Positions 57,936-64,000 of a stretch of 64,000 bases of DNA are shown in pieces. Every line of letters begins with the position of its first letter. Within the stretch, counting starts at the first letter, position 1. A model generated the notes under the pieces. That model was not told the DNA's origin and did not search any database. It was given only the letters and a program-made list of their open reading frames with translations. The translations under genes and the position numbers were made by a program. Origin of the DNA: Charina bottae (lineage: Eukaryota; Chordata; Lepidosauria; Squamata; Charinaidae); contig JALMGJ010000011.1 of NCBI GenBank assembly GCA_023362775.1, forward strand, positions 24,371,501-24,435,500, written 5' to 3'.

Positions 57936-58786
57936 CACAGACATTTGCAATCAGTGGTTTATGGCTTAGCACAATGTGACTTCTTTAAGAAACCATGATT
58001 GAAAGGAATTGTGGCTTAGCACAATGTGTGTAATTTACACATTTGCTCTTCCAAAATGCTGATCCATCTAATTATGAATCTCACTGGAACAGAGAAAGCA
58101 CTGTAGTTCAGTAGGCCATCTCTTTTAGCTGAATGTTGGGCATTCCTGCCTTGGCAACTTGGTGCCTTCTAGATGGGCTGAGACCACAATTGCTGGAATT
58201 GCAAAGTGGTCTGCTACTTGATCCTTTTAATTAGCACTATCAGGGACCGGCCTTGGGATTCCAGCCATGAGCTCTCACCAGTACTCAAAAGAGCATTTCT
58301 ATTGCCATGAACCCTGAACTTCACTGAAGGGAGATAGTACGTTGTCTGTGTCTCATGTAAATTGACTTGCACCTTAAACTAATGTTCCTCACACTTTCAC
58401 CGGCTCAAATGACTTGCTCCCTGTCACACTTTCTTAGCTGAAGCACACAACAGCCAAAATAAGCTCTCACACTGAGCTAGAGATCCATGTTTGATAACAA
58501 ATTCTGTAGCCCATTTCTTTCTTACGCTTTGGCTTCTCCCACACCACCTCAGTCCCATCACTACCAATATGGTGCAGTAGCAGCAGCTGCTGAATTTGAA
58601 CATGAACAACCAATGTTCAAATATAGCCTTTGTCATCAACTTCACCAGAAGGCTTAAGCAGATTGCCATCCACTTAGCCCACCCTCCCTTACCAAAACTT
58701 GTTTTGTTAAAATGGCTCTCTAAACTCTTTGGAGGAAAGGAGAAAAACAAATGTGAGAAATTAATGCCACCCATTCCCATTTCCAC

Positions 58787-58834
58787 CTGGCTGAGCTCCA
58801 GCAAGAGGAAATCCATTGCCTCCAGCTCCATAGC
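58787..58834 (-). CDS. GREP1: Glycine-rich matrix gene, exon (GYGAGGNG)
   Basis: A 48-bp phase 1-1 exon, acceptor tctttttcag/GC and donor CAGCCAG/gtggaa. It reads GYGAGGNGFPLAGAQP, rich in Gly and Ala. Confidence 0.85.
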
Positions 58835-59397
58835 CTGAAAAAGAAAAAGAAAAAGAGATTTTCTAGGCAGCTAGAAACTCAAACCATCAATCTTGAATTA
58901 TCTACTGTCTTATTCTAAAGCAGATGAATTCATTTAAAAAAAAGAAAGCATTTCAACAGCTCCACATTCTGGACATACCTATTTATTGCAGCAAGTGATG
59001 TGCAACAATATTTTCTGGCTGCTTCATTTATACAGATGCCTGTGCTTCTGAATTAGTGCCGTCATGGAAAACCAGGAGCAATTTGCATGTAATAGATACG
59101 CAACCATGATTTGGATCTGCTTTGTGAAAATCCTGTGTATATCAAACATCCCAAAACGAGATGGCAGAAATGGGAACAAAGAAGAAATGAAGGGGCAATC
59201 GGTACATAATAGTGCGGCCAAAAGAAGCTGCTTTATAATCAGTTTATTGACCTGCTAGCTCCGCATGGGTCACTCTGACCCGCCTCCTACCAGATGTTCC
59301 TTGAATAGAAGATGGCATGTGCTGAACTTCTGTATGCAAGTCCATGAACAATGGAGTGTTGTTTGTGTAACTCTGTGAAGAGGCCTACTTGCCTAAT

Positions 59398-59624
59398 ATT
59401 TACAGGTGTCAATCGAAGAGAATATTTGTAGCTCAGGGTTGAACTGTGGAGTCCTTGGTGCTCTCTGAGCCTTGTTGTTTTCTTGCAGACGTTTCATTGC
59501 CAGGCTAGGCAACATCTTCAGTGCGAAGATTTGCACTGAAGATGCTGCCTAGCCTGGCAATGAAACGTCTGCAAGAAAACAACAAGGCTCAGAGAGCACC
59601 AAGGACTCCACATTTACAGGTGTC
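59398..59624. mobile_element. Foldback fragment of the Penelope-like element
   Basis: The element at 59411-59611 is two inverted copies of the 3' end of the element at 17565 ('gctcagagagcaccaaggac' and its complement), joined head to head near 59524. It is flanked by a 13-bp duplication, ATTTACAGGTGTC (59398-59410 and 59612-59624), showing it integrated as a unit. Not coding. Confidence 0.88.
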
Positions 59625-59669
59625 TCCTCCTGGAACAATCTTGTGTGACAACATGTGTAACTTTCTTAC

Positions 59670-59735
59670 CATTGCCATATCCATTCTGCAGTCCATTGCT
59701 TGGGTAGCTTCCGGCTCCAACACCACCCAAATATC
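59670..59735 (-). CDS. GREP1: Glycine-rich matrix gene, exon (GYLGGVGAG)
   Basis: A 66-bp phase 1-1 exon, acceptor cttcaacag/GA and donor GCAATG/gtaaga. It reads GYLGGVGAGSYPSNGLQNGY then GN. The Gly/Tyr/Asn repeats match the family style. Confidence 0.9.
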
Positions 59736-60048
59736 CTGTTGAAGAAAATATAAAAACCAAGACACAAGCAGATGGACACTCTTTTTCTCTTCTTCCTTAT
59801 CCTTTGCTTGGCCAACACAATAAGACTCAGATAGCATGGAAAACTGGAAATAATTACTTCTGAACATGTGTAGAGTATCTTTCCTGTTCAAATGAGGAGA
59901 CGTCAGGGACAGACTATGCTAGAGGACATGTTTTAAAAAGAGAATTGGGCCTAAGTATCTCCCTTTGGAGAGATAAATGTTTAGGAAAACTCCCAGTGAC
60001 TCTGTATCCACAGTTTTCCAGCTAGACCCCCTTTGGGCTAATTCCTTT

Positions 60049-60198
60049 TTCTAGGTCAGTGTTTCTCAACCTTGGCCACTTTAAGATGTGTGGACTTCAA
60101 CTCCCAGAATTCTCCAGGCAGCATGCTGGCTGGGGAATTCTGGGAGTTGAAGTCCACACATCTTAAAGTGGCCAAGGTTGAGAAACACTGTTCTAGGT
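60049..60198. mobile_element. hAT foldback element, family B
   Basis: The element at 60057-60190 is a near-perfect palindrome flanked by a perfect 8-bp duplication, TTCTAGGT (60049-60056 and 60191-60198). Intronic in the glycine-rich gene. Confidence 0.93.
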
Positions 60199-62656
60199 TA
60201 TCAAGCTGTGTTCCACCTGGTGGGTAGCCATCAGAAATGAGCCCTATTTTTATCCTGCTCACAGGAATCAGAAGCTAAGACTGTTCTGTTTATGATTGTC
60301 CTTCATAATCTTCTCTGTTCCTTGCCTTGTTGCCACTTTTGGTCTTCATTTCTCTGGCACTAGTAACAATGGGAAGATCTGGCTGGACATATCCCTGAAA
60401 GCGATCCCTTGTTCCTTTCTTAACCCCTTGAGTACTGCAACAGCAATGTCTCATGCTATATGCTAGAGAGCCTAGTATATATGATTCCCCAGGACTCCCA
60501 TGTCCTTATGACCTCAGGTATCTGATGAGCATGGATACATCAGCATTCCAAGCACAAGAGCACTGCAATATGATTTTCCTTGTTGTTGGTACTATATTGC
60601 TCAGGATCCAAAGCAACTGGAACGCTGCTGTTTCAGTACTCAAGGTGCCAGGGAAGGAAAAGGGCTGAGAATGCTATTAGTAACATGTATGTGACATAGA
60701 CAATCCTATCTGGTCTAAAGATGACAATTTTTTAATTTCAAAATTCCATCATCCTGAGCAAGATCAAAGGGTGAAGCTTCTGATCACCCCTTTAAGTATC
60801 TTATGTGACATTTAAAGATGTTATATACTTGTTCATTACGTTCATGTTTGGAAAATTCATGGTTATGAGTAGGGGAAAGGAAATGCCAAAGAGGAGAATC
60901 TCTGTGGAGATACATGACACGGAAGAAAAAAATGACCTTGGGCAGATCTCTGCAGAGATGCAGCAAAAGTGAAAACTAGAAAAGGAGAGTCAGCTTGCAA
61001 AAAAGTGACTTAGAGAAGAGCAAGAGGATATTATAAAATGAAGGGCTCAAATGTAGCAGATGAATGTCCTAAACTAGGAAGAACAGCTCACTTACACAAC
61101 TGTGGTCCCTGGGCGATTCTCTGTGAATTCATACAGATAGGTTCTGCATCTGCACTGTAGCCTATTCAGAAATTTCCCAGAGCCTAGCATTTGTTTGAAG
61201 CCTTACTTTCTTTTGCCATGCACAGCTTATAATGGTGGGGCTCCCACCACCCCCTTACTTCCAAGGACAGCCACAATGCCTCAAAGATGAAGTGTGTTAC
61301 TGTTGGAACCAAGTGACGAGGACAGGTTGGCTGTGTGAATTCATAGATGTCCCCTTGAAGAATCATAGTTACAGGTGAGTAACCAGTTCTTCTTCATCAT
61401 GGTCTTTGTGATTCAACACATATAGGAGAGTCACAAGTTACCATGCCTGGAGATGGGCAAGAGATCAAAACAAGGATAAGACTGCCTTGCCAAAAGCTGC
61501 GTCTTATTGAGACCAACGGCACAATCTGTAATGTCTGATGAACTGCAAAAGTGCAACCACATGGCAGTCTACAAGATAAAAATATAACACTGAGAAAAGG
61601 CGGCTGCTGAAGCTACAGTATGGCTATCATAGAATGGTTGTGGACTTTAATAGGATGTGGGTTTCCTGCCAAATCATAATGAAGTGTAATTATTGCTATG
61701 ACCTACTGGCAAGATATTGGGATGATATATGAGTCCCTTTCCAAAGTCCATAATTGCAGATCCTTCTTAAAGGAAACAATTCAGCAAAGAGAAAAATGCA
61801 GTGGCATGCTATTTATTTATCCCATTTGTTCTTACTTACTTACTTACTTACTTACTTATTTATTGCATTTATACCTGCTGAGAGTCTTGCAATTGCAGCA
61901 ATGGATGGATGGATGAATGAATAAATGACTAAAAATAAACTGCATGTTGAACATGAAAGTCCATTATAAGTGATCTTTGGATTTAGAAAAAGAAAAGGAA
62001 GATCACCTCATAGAGTGAGTGGAAGTCAGAAACTGCAGTTGGCAGAAAACAGGACCTCAATGAAGGATGACTTTGTCCTATGGAAAAGTAATAAAGCTCA
62101 TCTCAACATAAGGCACAGAGTTTGCTGGCACTTCTGGCTAGTCTAATAAGAACTAAAAAGTCTGTCTTCCAAGAGGTAATAGAAGGGGCAGGTAGCTATG
62201 GGCTCTAAGGGTTTCGATACCAATATGGACAGGACCAAGGCTTACAAGTGGACCATAAAACCTCTCCAGAGGCTTGGCTCAGAGCCTATTTCAGGAGATG
62301 CTCTGAGCCAAGAACCTTGGTTATGATGGGCTTGCACAGACAAGACTTGACTATGAAAGCAAATTAAACACAAGGTGGAATTTTGCTGCCACCATTCCGG
62401 CATTTCCCAAAAAAGAGTGCTAAAGACCACACAAGCTGAGCAACGCCAAGCAATTTCCCTTGAAAGAAGTTTAAGATGATGCTGAGAGAAAGAGAGAAGA
62501 ACAAAACCGTAGATGCTACTTTTGTAGAGGTCAGAAGAGAACAGAGGAGAATGGTGGGAAGAAAGAGTTCCAGCTTTACATGCTGAATACTATGAAGGTC
62601 CCGGTTTCTCAGGCTGAATGCTAAAAATGGCTCTGGGACATTCTGTATAGGCTTAC
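60199..62656. other. Intron of the glycine-rich gene
   Basis: Mostly unique. A splice-like 66-bp segment at about 61092-61157 would create a stop at the next junction, so I do not call it an exon. A (TTAC)n tract lies at 61833-61860. The 'gaatcatagttacaggtgag' region at about 61360 looks like an old repeat. Confidence 0.45.
61833..61860. repeat. (TTAC)n microsatellite
   Basis: Tandem ttac units followed by ttatttatt. Confidence 0.85.
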
Positions 62657-62701
62657 CAGTATAGAACCCATATGTGGTAACAAGGTGAAAACTTGCTCTT
62701 G
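62657..62701 (-). CDS. GREP1: Glycine-rich matrix gene, probable exon (TYGFYTG)
   Basis: A 45-bp phase 1-1 segment, acceptor tacttaaaag/CA and donor ATACTG/gtaagc. It reads ARASFHLVTTYGFYT. The composition is less typical and the acceptor is modest, so this exon is less certain than its neighbours. Confidence 0.5.
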
Positions 62702-62844
62702 CTTTTAAGTAAAAGCAAAGAGCATCAGCTTGATCAATGTAAGTATGTGAATTGCAGTGTACAAGTTAGCCCAGCCCTTTTGTGTTGGAAGGAACCTTCA
62801 GGTGTCCCAAAAGAAATCCACTGGAGAAGCTGAGATACTATTAC

Positions 62845-62877
62845 CTGCTTTGGAAGGCTTGCCTCTTGCTCCAAGCC
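62845..62877 (-). CDS. GREP1: Glycine-rich matrix gene, exon (GLGARGKPSKAG)
   Basis: A 33-bp phase 1-1 exon, acceptor catcccacag/GG and donor AAGCAG/gtaata. It reads GLGARGKPSKA. The K-P-S-K spacing is elastin-like (KP cross-linking style, by analogy). Confidence 0.82.
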
Positions 62878-63069
62878 CTGTGGGATGACAGAGTGAGAAG
62901 TCAAGACCTCTATATATTCTACAAATGAAGCGCTTTTGGATAATGCATGCTTATTTGGCATTTTTCTTCTCTTTTGAGTAAGGAGCTGAAATCCTGAACA
63001 ATGACATTCTGAGCAATTCACACTAATAACAGTAACCCTATTATAGTCATATACACATGTACTGTATAT

Positions 63070-63410
63070 GGAGGGGTGTGGTGGCTCAGTGGGTAAGACG
63101 CCAGGCTTGTCAATCGGAAGATCTCAAGTTCGGAGGTTCGAATCCCTAGCCCCGCGTGACGGAGTGAGCTCCTGCACTCGCCCCAGCTCTTGCCAACCTA
63201 GCAATTCGCAAGCATGCAAATGCAAGTAGATTAATAGGTACCACTTCGGTGGGATGGTAACAGCGTTCCGTGTGCGTCATGCTGGCCACATGACCTTGGA
63301 AGTGTCTTTGGACAACGCTGGCTCTTCGGCTAACAAACGGAGATGAGCACCGGCCCCTAGAGTCAGACACGACTGCACAAGTGTGCGGGGGGGGGGAACC
63401 TTTACCTTAC
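63070..63410 (+). mobile_element. Sauria-type SINE with BovB-like tail
   Basis: Same family as the copy at 55678, plus orientation. tRNA-like A-box 'ggctcagtgggtaagacgcc' at about 63082, B-box 'ggttcgaatcc' at about 63136, and a 3' end 'agagtcagacacgactgcac' followed by 'ggggaacctttacc'. Intronic in the glycine-rich gene. Confidence 0.88.
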
Positions 63411-63920
63411 ACATGTATATATACACATACACTCCAAAGGGAGAAAGGGAGACCATGATTTGCATAAGAAAAAAAAGGATCTGCCTCAATAAATAGAGAT
63501 AATGGGATAATTAGGCTGACTGCTGCCATGATTTATGAGTAAAAACCAAAATATTCAGATGGACCCTACAAAAGCTATCAATTAAATAAACAATCTAAGA
63601 CTGCATATAAAAAGAAAGAAAAATACATCAGCATTCAGCATTCAGGAAACTAGTCATTACCATGCAGGACGTCATCTCAGAGAATCTTAAAATGAAAGAG
63701 ACCAACCAACTGTTTCTAGAAAGTCAGCACAGGCAAAAAAGGAGGGTTGTTTTTAACCAAGAAATGTAATTAAGCCACCTACTGGGCCTCTAGGTTGTAA
63801 AAAGGCATATTTGAGCAAGATGTGTTTTGCCACTGAAATGTTAAGAGAAAAAGAAGTGCCTCTTTAACCAGGAACAGGAGACATAAAATGAAGAAGAAAT
63901 ATCCAAGTCAGGGTCCTTAC

Positions 63921-63965
63921 CTCCCAAGGAGAGGCCAGGACGGGGGTAACCAACACCTCTGTAAC
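63921..63965 (-). CDS. GREP1: Glycine-rich matrix gene, most upstream exon seen
   Basis: A 45-bp phase 1-1 exon, acceptor ctttccag/GT and donor TTGGGAG/gtaagg. It reads GYRGVGYPRPGLSLG. The signal peptide and earlier exons must lie beyond the right edge of the window. At least about 255 residues of the protein are inside it. Confidence 0.88.
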
Positions 63966-64000
63966 CTGGAAAGCAAAGATGCATCATGAGCTACATCCTA

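Noticed and set aside
61092..61157. Splice-flanked 66-bp phase 1-1 segment on - (GYSADAEP...)
   Set aside because: It leaves a T that would make TGA with the next exon at 59735, it is not glycine-rich, and the area looks repetitive.
63082..63145. tRNA gene suggested by A- and B-box motifs
   Set aside because: It is the head of a Sauria-type SINE with a body and BovB-like tail, not a free tRNA.
42251..63965. Elastin (ELN) itself as the identity of the glycine-rich gene
   Set aside because: Neighbours are PKMYT1 and PAQR4, not LIMK1, and the Ala/Lys cross-link domains are too few. GREP1 fits position and motifs better, though this needs a search.
1..64000. CRISPR arrays, operons or bacterial-type systems
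   Set aside because: The sequence is vertebrate with introns; the tandem repeats seen are microsatellites and SINE units.

Overview
The window is vertebrate nuclear DNA with intron-split genes and many transposons. The best fit is a squamate reptile (lizard or snake). Two tRNA-derived SINEs of the Sauria type, with a BovB-like 3' end, sit beside L1 and Penelope retroelements and several small hAT families. The two recognised genes are clear orthologues of human PAQR4 and PKMYT1. This is a judgement from reading; no database search was run.

Layout: (1) About 1-20.4 kb holds no coding exon I can recognise. It is packed with hAT-type foldback elements, an internally deleted L1 carrying a second L1 fragment, a TA-flanked DNA transposon and a 2.5 kb Penelope-like element (17.57-20.11 kb, minus strand). 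It may be the first intron of PAQR4 or intergenic DNA. (2) 20.44-21.67 kb holds the two 3' coding exons of PAQR4 (+). (3) 27.19-39.2 kb holds PKMYT1 (-). Six coding exons join in phase into 543 codons plus a stop, and a non-coding first exon lies in a CpG-rich promoter with E2F, ETS, CRE and NRF1-like sites. PAQR4 and PKMYT1 are tail to tail, as I recall them in human 16p13.3. (4) About 41.8-64 kb (-) holds at least 12-14 very short exons, nearly all starting and ending in phase 1 and rich in Gly, Tyr, Pro, Gln, Asn and Leu. The last ends in a two-cysteine tail. This is an elastin-like modular extracellular protein, most likely the orthologue of GREP1 (glycine rich extracellular protein 1). 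Its 5' end lies beyond the right edge.

A full-length L1 (49.18-55.05 kb, +) lies antisense in an intron of the glycine-rich gene. It has an 18-bp target duplication and its ORF2 is interrupted by a hAT MITE. All retroelement reading frames I examined are broken.

No functional pathway links the three genes. PKMYT1 is a Cdk1-inhibitory kinase of the ER/Golgi membrane, PAQR4 is a seven-pass membrane protein, and the glycine-rich product should be secreted matrix. The arrangement is a syntenic block, not an operon. The most noteworthy content is the modular glycine-rich gene and the transposon strata that can be ordered by nesting.
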